From the NCBI RefSeq assembly GCF_900543425.1, contig NZ_UQRQ01000013.1, positions 20,386 to 84,385 on the forward strand: a stretch of 64,000 nt of DNA. The letters run 5' to 3'. Position numbers and translations under genes: made by a program. The first letter of the stretch is position 1. Each line of letters begins with the position of its first letter. The stretch is from an uncultured Sanguibacteroides sp. (GTDB lineage: Bacteria; Bacteroidota; Bacteroidia; Bacteroidales; Marinifilaceae). Positions 18,860 to 28,748 of this stretch are shown here, piece by piece. The notes under the pieces were generated by a model. The model saw only the letters and a program-made list of their open reading frames with translations, was not told the DNA's origin and searched no databases.

Positions 18860-20038
18860 ATGAGAAAAGACGAAAGATACAATAAAAGGGGGGTTTCAGC
18901 TTCTAAAGAAGATGTTCATAATGCCATTAAAAATTTGGATAAAGGTATATTTCCAAAGGCGTTTTGTAAAATTATCCCCGACTACTTAGGTGGCTTAAAA
19001 AGTTATTGTAACATCATGCACGCGGACGGAGCCGGAACAAAATCCTCTTTGGCTTACCTGTATTGGAAGGAGACTGGAGATCTTTCGGTGTGGAAAGGTA
19101 TTGCACAGGATGCTCTAATCATGAATATCGATGATCTTCTTTGTGTCGGAGCCGTAGACAATATCTTGTTATCCTCTACCATCGGAAGAAATAAAAATCT
19201 GATCCCCGGTGAAGTCATTGCCGCTATCATTAACGGAACGGAGGAACTAATCGAAGAATACCGAAAATTAGGAGTAAATATTTATTCAACAGGAGGAGAA
19301 ACCGCCGATGTAGGAGATCTCGTACGAACGATTATCGTGGACTCTACGGTTACTTGTCGGATGAAACGAAAAGATGTTATTTCGAATGACCGCATAAAAG
19401 CCGGAGATGTTATTATAGGCCTCTCCTCTTACGGACAAGCCACTTATGAAAGCGAATACAACGGCGGTATGGGTTCCAACGGACTTACCTCCGCCCGGCA
19501 CGATGTTTTCGCCAAATACTTAGCGACCAAATACCCGGAAAGTTATGACAATGCCGTTCCGCAGGAGCTGGTATATTCGGGGAAATGCAAATTAACGGAT
19601 AAAATAGCGGAATTGGGAATAGACGCCGGAAAGCTGGTATTATCTCCGACGCGTACCTATATTCCGGTCATAAAGCAGGTATTGGATAAATACCGGAAAG
19701 AGATACACGGCATGGTGCATTGTTCCGGCGGAGCCCAAACCAAGGTAATGAATTTTGTCGAAAAAATGCATATCGTAAAAGACAATCTTTTCCCCGTTCC
19801 GCCGTTGTTCAAATTAATACAGGAACAATCCGGCACGCCATGGGAAGAGATGTACAAGGTGTTCAACATGGGCCACCGGATGGAGATTTATGTAAATGAA
19901 GAGATTGCGGATGAGATCATGGCTATCTCCCGAAGTTTCAATATCGATGCGCAGATCGTAGGACGTTGTTACGATAGTGAAAAAAACGAGCTTACTATTA
20001 TTAGTGAATTCGGTAAATTTTACTACGATGGTTTATAA
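18860..20038 (+). CDS. purM: AIR synthase (PurM-family) protein, purine biosynthesis
   Basis: PurM-fold protein of 392 residues, probably phosphoribosylformylglycinamidine cyclo-ligase, which closes the imidazole ring in purine synthesis. Landmarks include YNKRGVSASKEDVHNAIKN at the N-terminus, IMHADGAGTKSSLAYLYW, QDALIMNIDDLLCVGA (the DD-containing nucleotide-binding stretch) and NIYSTGGETADVGDLVRTI. It is longer than the roughly 345-residue Escherichia coli PurM and matches the longer Bacteroidales form, which is sometimes labelled only AIR synthase-related. The ATG at 18860 is chosen over an in-frame TTG at 18851 because the conserved region starts directly after it. A short orphan ORF follows. 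Confidence 0.85.
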   Translation: MRKDERYNKRGVSASKEDVHNAIKNLDKGIFPKAFCKIIPDYLGGLKSYCNIMHADGAGTKSSLAYLYWKETGDLSVWKGIAQDALIMNIDDLLCVGAVDNILLSSTIGRNKNLIPGEVIAAIINGTEELIEEYRKLGVNIYSTGGETADVGDLVRTIIVDSTVTCRMKRKDVISNDRIKAGDVIIGLSSYGQATYESEYNGGMGSNGLTSARHDVFAKYLATKYPESYDNAVPQELVYSGKCKLTDKIAELGIDAGKLVLSPTRTYIPVIKQVLDKYRKEIHGMVHCSGGAQTKVMNFVEKMHIVKDNLFPVPPLFKLIQEQSGTPWEEMYKVFNMGHRMEIYVNEEIADEIMAISRSFNIDAQIVGRCYDSEKNELTIISEFGKFYYDGL

Positions 20039-20064
20039 TTACCGAAAGTTGTATCAAACAGGGC

Positions 20065-20436
20065 ATGAGCGTAGAAGACCTTCTGGCCACGAACATAGGA
20101 TGCGAGGAAACTCTCGAATACCTAAAAGAGCAAACCCTGTTTCAAAATCATTTCCCCGATAGCATATATTCCTATGGCGTTCTGGACGGGTCTCCTGTTG
20201 CTCCTTCGCAGGTAAAAACCCTCTCTCTGGCCAATTCCGCCTCCCCATACTTAGTCCTGGTCACAGACGGTTATCCCAAACTCTTTCCTACCTTATCCGA
20301 ATCGGAGGCATACCTGGAATATATCTTGAAAAACGATCCGCTCTGTTATCACCTATTCAAATCCACGAAAGGATTAAAAAAAGGGAACAACTCTTTCGAC
20401 GACAGAGCCTTTGTCAAGATAGAACTGATTCCTTAA
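20065..20436 (+). CDS. short hypothetical protein, possibly the C-terminal remnant of a PP2C-like phosphatase
   Basis: I do not recognise a complete family in these 123 residues. The second half (YLVLVTDGYPKLFPTLSESE, then STKGLKKGNNSFDDRAFVKI) resembles the tail of PP2C-like proteins of Bacteroidota, where a DGYP motif precedes a conserved SFDDR ending. The catalytic N-terminal part would be missing. The frame is open further upstream into the end of purM, where it overlaps purM in another frame, so the ATG at 20065 is uncertain. It lies 26 bases after the purM stop and could be translated from that message. It may be a truncated gene left after a deletion. Confidence 0.5.
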   Translation: MSVEDLLATNIGCEETLEYLKEQTLFQNHFPDSIYSYGVLDGSPVAPSQVKTLSLANSASPYLVLVTDGYPKLFPTLSESEAYLEYILKNDPLCYHLFKSTKGLKKGNNSFDDRAFVKIELIP

Positions 20437-20482
20437 CGGAAACCCGAAATGTGTAAAACCCGTTACTCGTTGATCCCATGCC

Positions 20483-23400
20483 TTATTCGTTAGCCACCTG
20501 TTTGACGGATTGCAGCAATTGTCGAATCTGCTTTTGCAGGTTAAGTTGTGTACTATCCACTTTCGCCCTTCGGGAAGGGATAAAAATATCTTTGTATTTC
20601 GCTTTCGTGATCCGGAACTTCATCTTTTCCAGAGAACCGGAGATATCGATTCCCGCCCTAAAAGGTATGGGGGATTTCAATAGAGAAATATGGTATTTAA
20701 AAGTCATGTCGATATGGTGTTCCCCTCCGACAGCCACCTTATAACGGTCCATCTCTATCATAAAGGGAAATATCTCTATGACTCCGTTCTTAATCAAGAA
20801 GTCAACCGAAACACTATCGATCATATTGCGTTTCTTATTCTTAAACATTAACATCTTGGATATTTCGGCAAAGGTTTCACCATCCAACAACACCAAATCC
20901 TTCCCGTCCAGATAAGCTGCCGCACGCAAAGTAGGCAAATCGATCATCATCGAGGAATCCAAATCTGCTTCCGCTGCAATATGAAAATCAACCATACCCT
21001 CGAAAGAACGTAACATCGGAAATAAAGTATCCAGAGAAGGCATAAAATTGATCAACGAAGCTACATGAATATCGTCCATTCGTAAATCAAAACCGGCATA
21101 AGCCCGCTCCGGAGTAGAGGCTTTATACAACATCGTAGTTTTCATATCGGCCGCCATAGAACGCAAACTCAGGTCGGACAATTCAATGCATTGATTCCGC
21201 ATAATCATCTCTCCATGTATACTGTCTAACTCCAACTTACCATACAAAACCTTATCGATTCGAGTTTCAAATTTAAAATCGATACCGGGAGGAACAACAA
21301 AAACAGACATGGTACTATCGGCCACATAAGTGGAATCGGCAGAGAGATCTGCCTCCTCCAACTCCTTTTCACTCATCTCTTCTTCATTTATCCCCCAAAT
21401 TTTAGATCGATTTGCCTCCCCGACCTCCATCGCTTTCATCAATTGATTACAGTTGATCATTTTCGACCTTACGGCCAACTCTGCCTTTAACTCTCCTTTA
21501 TGCATAAAAGCATCGGCAAGATTATAGACGGCTCCCGTCAACAAAACATCCGAATGTCCCACCCTCAAAATAGCTCCATTCAATTCGATGCGACCGGGAG
21601 CCAAGGTGATTTTAGTACCGGGCATCCTCATCCGCAACGGAAACATGGGCGTATACATACCTAAATTCCGGAAACCGATTATACCGGAAGTCCTCCAAAC
21701 CCGTTTATTATTTTTATCCATGACACTCGTCAAATCAAAACCGGCACTCTCCATTCTCAACCGATTGCCTAACGCCCGAATCCGTAAACTATCCATCTCC
21801 ACCCTCGCTTTCGCCTGGGGAACCTTTTTATCCGACGGAGAAGGGCCTAACGAGAGTTTTGCCTCACTATTACCCATCATCAGGGAGAGCGTATCATCCA
21901 CCGTAAGTCTGATCCGACCGAAATGTATGTTCGCGGACATGGAAGCCACCGCCGCCGTATCTCTCAGGGGAGAAGTTTTTACATGCACGTAAGAGGTATC
22001 CATATGAAAAACCAACCGCTCTTTTATATTGATGTCCACGCTATCAAATCCGAAAATACCGTTAAGTAAATTCTTCCCCTGCAATATCGTATCATCTTTC
22101 ATATTCGTACCGAAACCCAATCCGATGGATTTCGAACGGAACAGAAAACTATCCCTTTCACTCTTCAACACCACATCCTTTAAGCGACATCCGCCCCGAA
22201 TATCCATTTTCCCGTAATTTGCCGCTTTTATATCCGACAATAGTATATTCGCTTTTAAAACCGAATTCAATTCCCCTTTCATGGAGACACCTTCCTCTAA
22301 CGGAAATATTTGAGTCAAAGAAGTAAAATCCACCACGGCATTAATGTTCGATAATAATCGGGGAGCCGTAAGCAAATCCCGGATTTCAGCGTTCAAATCC
22401 ACTTCAGTAGAAGCACCTTTCAAATAGAGCCGACTTAATTTTACATACGACGGTTGCTGACGCTGCAGATCCACCTGTCCTTCCACATCGAGTTCCAATT
22501 TTTCCAAAGCATAGGGCATTCCCGCGTAACGAATCGCTCCGTTATTAATTTTTATACGACTCGTAATAATCGGAATCCGATCTTTCCCGTATATTCCCTT
22601 CACCGTTCCGCTGCATAATACACTCCCTTCTACCTCCGCTTTTTTATCCCGTTTTAAGATCGTAGGGGGTACTAAATCCAGTACCGTTTTCAGAGAAGGA
22701 ACCTGCATACCGAATTTCATATCCACATCCAACGTACGGGTAACAGAATCTCCCCGGCATTCACCCCCTAAACCGAACTTTAATCCGTTGACATTTACAA
22801 CAGCACGATCCAACGTATACAACAAAGAATCCCTATCGATACTCATTCCGCTCTTAAAACCCAAAGTAACGTTTTTAACCAACAGTTCTCCCTGTTGCCA
22901 GAATAAAAGATTCTCCATTTGGATGTCGACATCCAAACGAGACTTCCTGCGAGCAAAGGCTCCGTCTATCCCCACCCCGAGATTTTCCATCCTCACGTAT
23001 ATCTGATTCGCCCGATCGTCGAACACCAACATCCCTTCCTTAATCCGCACATTCTTTATATCAATAGAACCTATCATCTCCACGGAAGAGGTATCGGAAG
23101 CCACTTCCGGCAAAGAATCATTTTTCTCTGTTTTCATCACATCCCAACCGGGAACCCCCTCTTCATTCACGTAAGCGTATATCCGGGGTTTCTCGATTAG
23201 CAACTCTTTTATCACAACATCCTTACGAGACAAATAAGCCATAGGATCCACTGTCATCAGACAACGCTGAAAACTCATCAACGAATCGGTAGAGACATAA
23301 GTTGAAACACTATCTTGAAAAACCTTCGTTACCACCTCCCCGTTCCGGACATCCAAGCCGAAATTGGGAAAAGTAGAGAAGAAAGTAAGTTCTATCGAAT

Positions 23401-23590
23401 CGAAATGCACCTTTGCGTTTAGCACATCATTAGCGATCCTTTCAACAACAGGAGTCAACTTTTGAGGCGTAAAAATAAAATGAATGAGTATTCCCACTCC
23501 GATACCCGCTAATATCAACAAAGAAAACAAGGTAATAATCGTCCACTTTACCAAACGCCATACGATACTTTTTTTCTTTCTTCCTTTCAT
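20483..23590 (-). CDS. AsmA family protein
   Basis: Large periplasm-spanning protein of 1035 residues. A basic N-terminus (MKGRKKKSIVWRLVKW) and a single transmembrane helix (TIITLFSLLILAGIGVGILI) are followed by an AsmA N-terminal domain (LTPVVERIANDVLNAKVHFDSIELTFFSTFPNFGLDV region) and a long beta-rich body with an AsmA-like C-terminal segment (about residues 800-990). AsmA/TamB-type proteins form beta grooves that are thought to move lipids between membranes. It is the last gene of a minus-strand run of envelope genes, 46 bases after the muramidase gene. The C-terminus KQIRQLLQSVKQVANE is helical. Confidence 0.88.
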   Translation of the reverse strand: MKGRKKKSIVWRLVKWTIITLFSLLILAGIGVGILIHFIFTPQKLTPVVERIANDVLNAKVHFDSIELTFFSTFPNFGLDVRNGEVVTKVFQDSVSTYVSTDSLMSFQRCLMTVDPMAYLSRKDVVIKELLIEKPRIYAYVNEEGVPGWDVMKTEKNDSLPEVASDTSSVEMIGSIDIKNVRIKEGMLVFDDRANQIYVRMENLGVGIDGAFARRKSRLDVDIQMENLLFWQQGELLVKNVTLGFKSGMSIDRDSLLYTLDRAVVNVNGLKFGLGGECRGDSVTRTLDVDMKFGMQVPSLKTVLDLVPPTILKRDKKAEVEGSVLCSGTVKGIYGKDRIPIITSRIKINNGAIRYAGMPYALEKLELDVEGQVDLQRQQPSYVKLSRLYLKGASTEVDLNAEIRDLLTAPRLLSNINAVVDFTSLTQIFPLEEGVSMKGELNSVLKANILLSDIKAANYGKMDIRGGCRLKDVVLKSERDSFLFRSKSIGLGFGTNMKDDTILQGKNLLNGIFGFDSVDINIKERLVFHMDTSYVHVKTSPLRDTAAVASMSANIHFGRIRLTVDDTLSLMMGNSEAKLSLGPSPSDKKVPQAKARVEMDSLRIRALGNRLRMESAGFDLTSVMDKNNKRVWRTSGIIGFRNLGMYTPMFPLRMRMPGTKITLAPGRIELNGAILRVGHSDVLLTGAVYNLADAFMHKGELKAELAVRSKMINCNQLMKAMEVGEANRSKIWGINEEEMSEKELEEADLSADSTYVADSTMSVFVVPPGIDFKFETRIDKVLYGKLELDSIHGEMIMRNQCIELSDLSLRSMAADMKTTMLYKASTPERAYAGFDLRMDDIHVASLINFMPSLDTLFPMLRSFEGMVDFHIAAEADLDSSMMIDLPTLRAAAYLDGKDLVLLDGETFAEISKMLMFKNKKRNMIDSVSVDFLIKNGVIEIFPFMIEMDRYKVAVGGEHHIDMTFKYHISLLKSPIPFRAGIDISGSLEKMKFRITKAKYKDIFIPSRRAKVDSTQLNLQKQIRQLLQSVKQVANE

Positions 23591-23636
23591 GATCTTCCAC
23601 TAACCTAATTTATAATGAATCTTATAGCCATTTCAA

Positions 23637-24794
23637 CTACCTATAAAGCAAATATTTTATCCGTATCTCACGAAATGCCTGTAAACCAGACTGCCAGGAA
23701 TTCCGAATCTCTTCTTCGCTCTCGCCCGACAATATTGCTTTTCGAAGCAAATCGTTCCCTGCCAATTGATCAAAAAACGGCGTAAAAAAAGACTCTTTTC
23801 CTTCGTAATTCCGGTAGGCCAACAACAACCAGGCCAAATTTATCTTTTTCCGCTCCCGAACAGAATGGTACTCCTTCCTCAGATCCATGCCATAACACAA
23901 TTGTCCTTCACATTTAGGCGATTCGCTCATCCCTTTAATAGAACGAGGAGTATAAGAATATGACATATTTTTTAAATCCGGATGTCCAAAAACCTGAAAA
24001 GGTGTCATGGTTCCCCTGCCTTCATTCACAACCGTACCCTCGAAAAAACAGACAGAGGGGTATAAGATAACAGAAACAGAATCCGGCAAATTCGGAGAAG
24101 GCTTTTGCGGTAAAGAGACAGCCTCCTCCCGTTTCCAGTTTTCGCAAGGAATAACCGTCAGCCGACAACGCCGTTTTCCGTTTAACCATCCCTCTCCGTT
24201 AATCATAAGCGCATACTCCCCTATTGTCATTCCGTAAACCACAGGAACCGGGTGCATACCCACGAAGGAGACATACGACTTTTGCAATACCGGGCCATCC
24301 ACGTAAAAAGCATTTGGATTCGGTCTATCCATCACTACCAAAGGGATCCCATTCTCGGCACATGCCTCCATAACGTAGTGAAGGGTAGAAATATAAGTAT
24401 AAAAACGAACCCCCACGTCCTGAATGTCAAATATCATCAAATCTATTCCTTTCAGATCTTCTGCGGTAGGTTTTTTCTTTTTACCATATAACGATATGAC
24501 CTCCAAACGACTTTCTGCATCCGTATAATCCCCCGTCAATCGTCCTGCTTCTGCCTCCCCCCGAAAACCGTGTTCCGGTGAAAATACCCGCACCAAATTT
24601 ACCCCTTTATCCCGCAAAAAATCTACACTATGCTGCTCTTTTACCATAGAGGTATGATTGGCCACGATACCCACCCGTTTTCCTTCCAATGCGTCATGAT
24701 AGATTTCATATCGTTCTATCCCATTTCGAATATTTACGCAAATAGCATCCGTTGGTACGGATGCTATTATCAATAACATAATCACGAACTTCAT
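23637..24794 (-). CDS. namZ: NamZ-type exo-beta-N-acetylmuramidase (DUF1343)
   Basis: Exported DUF1343 protein of 385 residues. A signal peptide (MKFVIMLLIIASVPTDA) precedes the two-domain core: GKRVGIVANHTSMV, LVRVFSPEHGFRGEAEAG, LMIFDIQDVGVRFYTYISTL and VVMDRPNPNAFYVDGPVL are the family's most conserved blocks. Members of this family from Bacillus and Bacteroidota release terminal N-acetylmuramic acid from peptidoglycan fragments, so a role in muropeptide recycling in the periplasm is likely. The stop codon of the upstream DUF4837 gene is only 4 bases away, so they share a transcript. Confidence 0.9.
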   Translation of the reverse strand: MKFVIMLLIIASVPTDAICVNIRNGIERYEIYHDALEGKRVGIVANHTSMVKEQHSVDFLRDKGVNLVRVFSPEHGFRGEAEAGRLTGDYTDAESRLEVISLYGKKKKPTAEDLKGIDLMIFDIQDVGVRFYTYISTLHYVMEACAENGIPLVVMDRPNPNAFYVDGPVLQKSYVSFVGMHPVPVVYGMTIGEYALMINGEGWLNGKRRCRLTVIPCENWKREEAVSLPQKPSPNLPDSVSVILYPSVCFFEGTVVNEGRGTMTPFQVFGHPDLKNMSYSYTPRSIKGMSESPKCEGQLCYGMDLRKEYHSVRERKKINLAWLLLAYRNYEGKESFFTPFFDQLAGNDLLRKAILSGESEEEIRNSWQSGLQAFREIRIKYLLYR

Positions 24795-24798
24795 ATGT

Positions 24799-25800
24799 TT
24801 ATTCCTCTTTTTTCGGTTCTTCGTAATTAATCTCCATCGTGCTTAGAATCGCCTCAACCTGTTTAACCATATTCCGCTTATTCTCATTAGGATAATATAC
24901 ATATCCCATCATATAAATAATGCGATTATGTTCCTGATCCAAAACGACATTCAACACGAAAGGTCCTGCCATAAAATCATTTATCACGGTCCACAACCCC
25001 CGGATCATAATCGCATAACTCCCATGATAATCGTATTGTACGGCCGTATAACGTATATCCGTATCAATAGCCATATAGGAATTTTTCAAAGGGCCGGGTA
25101 TAAATTGTTTCAACTTTTCATTCACGGTTTCGATAATCACCCGGTCATTAAATTGATTCTGATCCTTATACTCCTCGGTAAAGAAGCAAATTCCCTTACT
25201 ATCCCGAGTTGTCTCGCTGGATATCCAGACAAATCCGGTTGTATCTTTATTAATATAGTATCCGGTAGGGCAATACAGCAATATATCATATTTCTTTTTA
25301 AAAAGATTGAAAATACGGGAATCTGCCGTCCGCTTATAAATGGAAACCAACCGATCCTTTTCTGCTTTTGTATATACCCCCAACATTCTTTTTTTGTTCG
25401 CTTCAAAAATTTTCAGGAACTCCTGATTATTAGGAGCTTTAATTTTGAAGTACACCTGACTCTTGGCCCACGGACTATTCACATACTGAATTGAAGCAGA
25501 ATCGACAGAAGGAGAAATTTCCACTTTCAATATATTACGATGTCCCTTTATATTTTTATCAAAATGCAATTCCGGCAAATTCAGCATATCAAAAAGCGGT
25601 TCTACTTGCGGTAATCCTTCCTGATCCTGTTGGAACCACGCACGAATAGAATCTCCGACCTGCCCATCCCAAACGTTTTTTTCAGCTATCACCAAGATCT
25701 CGTTTACCTTTCCGGAGACCGCGGGAGACATATTCTTGATCGCATTTTTACAACCTACAAAAAACACGACAGACACCAGAATAATTATCAATTTCTTCAT
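24799..25800 (-). CDS. DUF4837 family lipoprotein
   Basis: Lipoprotein of 333 residues with signal MKKLIIILVSVVFFVGC (lipobox FVGC). The body matches DUF4837: SGKVNEILVIAEKNVWDGQVGD near the start, a block around WISSETTRDSKGICFFTEEY, and LRGLW/IRGLWTVINDFMAGPFVLNV in the C-terminal half. No enzyme motif is visible and the family has no known function that I can name. It sits between a DUF3108 gene and the NamZ-type gene in a cell-envelope operon. Confidence 0.85.
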   Translation of the reverse strand: MKKLIIILVSVVFFVGCKNAIKNMSPAVSGKVNEILVIAEKNVWDGQVGDSIRAWFQQDQEGLPQVEPLFDMLNLPELHFDKNIKGHRNILKVEISPSVDSASIQYVNSPWAKSQVYFKIKAPNNQEFLKIFEANKKRMLGVYTKAEKDRLVSIYKRTADSRIFNLFKKKYDILLYCPTGYYINKDTTGFVWISSETTRDSKGICFFTEEYKDQNQFNDRVIIETVNEKLKQFIPGPLKNSYMAIDTDIRYTAVQYDYHGSYAIMIRGLWTVINDFMAGPFVLNVVLDQEHNRIIYMMGYVYYPNENKRNMVKQVEAILSTMEINYEEPKKEE

Positions 25801-25846
25801 ATTTCAAATTTTAAATTTCCGATTCTTCCCAAACAAAAAATTCCAG

Positions 25847-26608
25847 TTACCAATAAATACTATTCGCCTCATCCAGAATTCCTTTCACCGATCCGACCAG
25901 AATCTTCGCCTCTACCATAACCGGTACCCGGTACTCATCATCGCTCACCCAAATTTTCATATTCTCTCCCCCTTTGAACACTTCTCCTTCCACCAACAAA
26001 GGAGAAAACACATGGCACTGACGCTTCCCTTTCCCTAATTTTACTTTATCCTTTCCCAAATAACGAACATAAAGTTCGTAAATTTTTTCATCAATCAAAA
26101 TACGAATCGGGATCATATCGTTTTTTTTATATTTTTCAAAATCCAGGTTCCGGGCCAGCCAAGCCACGGAAAGCATATCATAGGTCCCCTCCAACAAAGG
26201 GATGGTATCTTTACGGACATACTTTCCGATCCGTTCTACCTCCGAATAGATGACATTATTACCATAGTCCCAAACATAATCGAACGTTTTATGGTAATTT
26301 CCTTCATGAGCCTTTCTTGAGAATTCATAAGGCATGAACGTAAGGCTGTCATGATAAGAGATCAGCGTATCCCGTAACCTGAAAACCCAATCCCAGGAAG
26401 GATTGGAACTTCCCACGGCAAACAACCGCTGGGCGTTGGGATATTTATCGGACGACGCCAGCGTAAATTCCACAGACCCTGCCTTAATCCATACGAACCC
26501 CCAGTTGTAATACCCGGTATAAGTCAATTTTTCCAATGGCTTAACCTTCTCCTGTGCAAAAAGAGGCAAACTAAAAAATAGTACACCGATTAATAATATT
26601 TTCTTCAT
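25847..26608 (-). CDS. DUF3108 domain protein
   Basis: Exported protein of 253 residues. The signal peptide MKKILLIGVLFFSLPLFAQ is followed by a beta-rich DUF3108 region (GYYNWGFVWIKAGSVEFTLAS and the later VWVSDDEYRVPVMVEAKILVGSVKG-like ending). Members are periplasmic and their exact role is unknown to me. Its start codon is directly adjacent to the stop codon of the Ig-like lipoprotein gene (26609), indicating translational coupling. Confidence 0.82.
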   Translation of the reverse strand: MKKILLIGVLFFSLPLFAQEKVKPLEKLTYTGYYNWGFVWIKAGSVEFTLASSDKYPNAQRLFAVGSSNPSWDWVFRLRDTLISYHDSLTFMPYEFSRKAHEGNYHKTFDYVWDYGNNVIYSEVERIGKYVRKDTIPLLEGTYDMLSVAWLARNLDFEKYKKNDMIPIRILIDEKIYELYVRYLGKDKVKLGKGKRQCHVFSPLLVEGEVFKGGENMKIWVSDDEYRVPVMVEAKILVGSVKGILDEANSIYW

Positions 26609-28534
26609 TTATCTGCTCCTACCTCTCTTTTTATTATTTTCTTCTTCATTTTTCTTCTTGCTCGGGTCCTCCCTCACGTAGGTTTTCTTCACATCAAACT
26701 CCTGCTCCACGTCAAAATTCCGTTTTATCTTAAAATCCAACGGGAAATATTTTATCTCCTCAGGCTGAATTCGCTTCAGGTAATTTCCGGTATCCCATTT
26801 CCCATTTCCATTCCTATCCATGATAGCCCGGATCATATAAGTTCCTTCATTCAAATAATCGAACGTTACTCTACCGTCTTTAAAAACCTGCTTCTCCTGC
26901 AATATTTTCAAATCTTTATCGCTTCCCTGATAAAGTTGCACGACCACAGGCATCTCGACTCCCGTAACATTCAAAAATATCTTTCCATAATCCTCTTCTG
27001 CTTTTGTCTTAAACGTCTTCTCAAACTTTTTGTTATATAAACCATATAAGTTATGCATCGCCATGGAATCAATCGTCAGCTGGTATTCCGTCTCGGGTTT
27101 CCATTTATTATCCAAGTAAAACCGACGGATTTTTAAACTATCCTGGCTTATCTCAAAAGGAATAGCGACCCAATTCGAATCCACTTTTTCAAACAGTTTT
27201 ATTTTCTCCATTTCAGAGGGCCGAATCGGCTTATCGAAATCCAACACGATATTTCGATTCAAATCAAAGGTAGGAGCAATATTCGAAGTAAATTCCAAAA
27301 ACTTCAACTCCGGTTTATCCTCCTCCTCATCGTCTTTTTTCTTCTTTTTCTTCGGTAATACTTTATCTTTATAGTTTAATTTTACCGTATCTTTTGTCCA
27401 GACCAAACGACGCAGAGAATCCGTTCTCATATAGGTCAACTCGACAAGCAAAGAATCGATTTTATATATGGAGGAATCCTTTATCCACAATTTTAAAGTA
27501 TCGTTACCGGCCGAACGTTCCGTAATATACCAATCCTTATCCACGCCGTCCAACAAATGCAATCCTAATAACCTTGCCTTTAATTGATTATCTCCAGGAA
27601 TACTAAATAAAAAATCCAGCCGTTCCCGTTCATCCCGAAGTTCGTTGTCCAAATACAATTGGGTAGGCTCCTCCTCGAACATACTCATGAACAAATTAGA
27701 AGGACCATACAATATATACTCCCGTTGCACGATCGTATCTTTGGTCAATTGTTTAACACTTAACTCGCCTTTCCTCGAACGCCTTACTTCTATTTGGGTC
27801 GTATCGGGCCGTATCGTATCCCATCTCATCACCCGGCTCATCACAGGCCTGACTAATGTATCCACAAAAGCGACCCGGTCATTCTCCGGCGTAAACTTAT
27901 TATCCCGATTCGCATCCTCAATAGCCAACACCCGATACACGGTATCCTTAATGTTCGTCACCCGAAACATTCCGGCACTATCCGTACGAGCCAGATAGCT
28001 GGGTAATTCCAGTATAGCCGCGGAATCGGCATGATTTTCATAAAACAACACCATGGCATTGAGCAAAGGTAACTGAGTCTGAGCATCGATTACCTTTCCG
28101 CTTAACTCCAAAGAATCAATGGTGTTACCCGTGGAAAAAACATAGCGATAATATCCTAACGGATTTCCCTCGTTATTATCCACGATAGCATCGGCAAAGT
28201 CCAACGTATAAGTAGTATTCGGTTTCAAAGTATCGGCATTCAAATCCACGACAATATACTTCCCGCGTAAACTGACCTTAGGATTTTTTTTGGCAGGAGG
28301 AGACATTACAAATTTGTTGTTAATCTCCTTTAACTGTACAAATTCATCAAAGTAAATGCTTACCCGTTTTGCCTTAAAATCGGTAGAGAAAGAGACAGGT
28401 TCTTCTTTAATCACCTTAGGAGGGATTTCATCCTTTATTCCCCCCTCCGGATAACCCCTGTTAGCACAAGCATATATGATTAAAGACACGACAATAGCCG
28501 CAAAACAAAAAGCATTCCAAAAAATCTTACTCAT
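26609..28534 (-). CDS. Ig-like (Big_5/SbsA type) domain lipoprotein
   Basis: Lipoprotein of 641 residues with signal and lipobox LIIYAC, then NRGYPEGGIKDEIPPKVI, a start typical of Bacteroidota Big_5 lipoproteins. The first Ig-like domain (about residues 35-130) includes YIVVDLNADTLKPNTTYTLDFADAI-type strands; a carboxypeptidase-regulatory-like segment (SGKVIDAQTQLPLLNAMV) follows, and a second Ig-like region lies near residues 420-510. A highly charged stretch (KKKKKKDDEEEDKPE) splits the protein and the tail is Lys/Arg rich. An AGGAGG lies only 3 bases before the ATG, a rare Shine-Dalgarno sequence in this window. First gene of the envelope run. Confidence 0.85.
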   Translation of the reverse strand: MSKIFWNAFCFAAIVVSLIIYACANRGYPEGGIKDEIPPKVIKEEPVSFSTDFKAKRVSIYFDEFVQLKEINNKFVMSPPAKKNPKVSLRGKYIVVDLNADTLKPNTTYTLDFADAIVDNNEGNPLGYYRYVFSTGNTIDSLELSGKVIDAQTQLPLLNAMVLFYENHADSAAILELPSYLARTDSAGMFRVTNIKDTVYRVLAIEDANRDNKFTPENDRVAFVDTLVRPVMSRVMRWDTIRPDTTQIEVRRSRKGELSVKQLTKDTIVQREYILYGPSNLFMSMFEEEPTQLYLDNELRDERERLDFLFSIPGDNQLKARLLGLHLLDGVDKDWYITERSAGNDTLKLWIKDSSIYKIDSLLVELTYMRTDSLRRLVWTKDTVKLNYKDKVLPKKKKKKDDEEEDKPELKFLEFTSNIAPTFDLNRNIVLDFDKPIRPSEMEKIKLFEKVDSNWVAIPFEISQDSLKIRRFYLDNKWKPETEYQLTIDSMAMHNLYGLYNKKFEKTFKTKAEEDYGKIFLNVTGVEMPVVVQLYQGSDKDLKILQEKQVFKDGRVTFDYLNEGTYMIRAIMDRNGNGKWDTGNYLKRIQPEEIKYFPLDFKIKRNFDVEQEFDVKKTYVREDPSKKKNEEENNKKRGRSR

Positions 28535-28556
28535 AATCCTCCTAAAATTAATTCTA

Positions 28557-28564
28557 CAAATTTA
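28557..28564 (-). promoter_or_regulatory. -7 box upstream of the Ig-like lipoprotein operon
   Basis: TAAATTTG on the minus strand (28564-28557) fits the Bacteroidota -7 consensus and lies 23 bases before the ATG. I see no good -33 partner. Confidence 0.4.
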
Positions 28565-28748
28565 TAAAAAAGTTCGGACTACCTTTCCTCCATCTCTATA
28601 AACCTTAAAATTAATCGTTTTTTTTACGACTTTATTACCTCTTGTCAGAAAACACAGACTATCTTAACACTTTTCCTCCATAAATCACGTTAAAAATATT
28701 GACACGGACAGTAAGACAAGGCCAATACAATATAAGAAATTGATACGA

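Noticed and set aside
24928..25494. 188-codon open frame on the plus strand inside the DUF4837 gene
   Set aside because: Lies entirely antisense to a well-supported lipoprotein gene and its translation has no signal peptide or recognisable motif.
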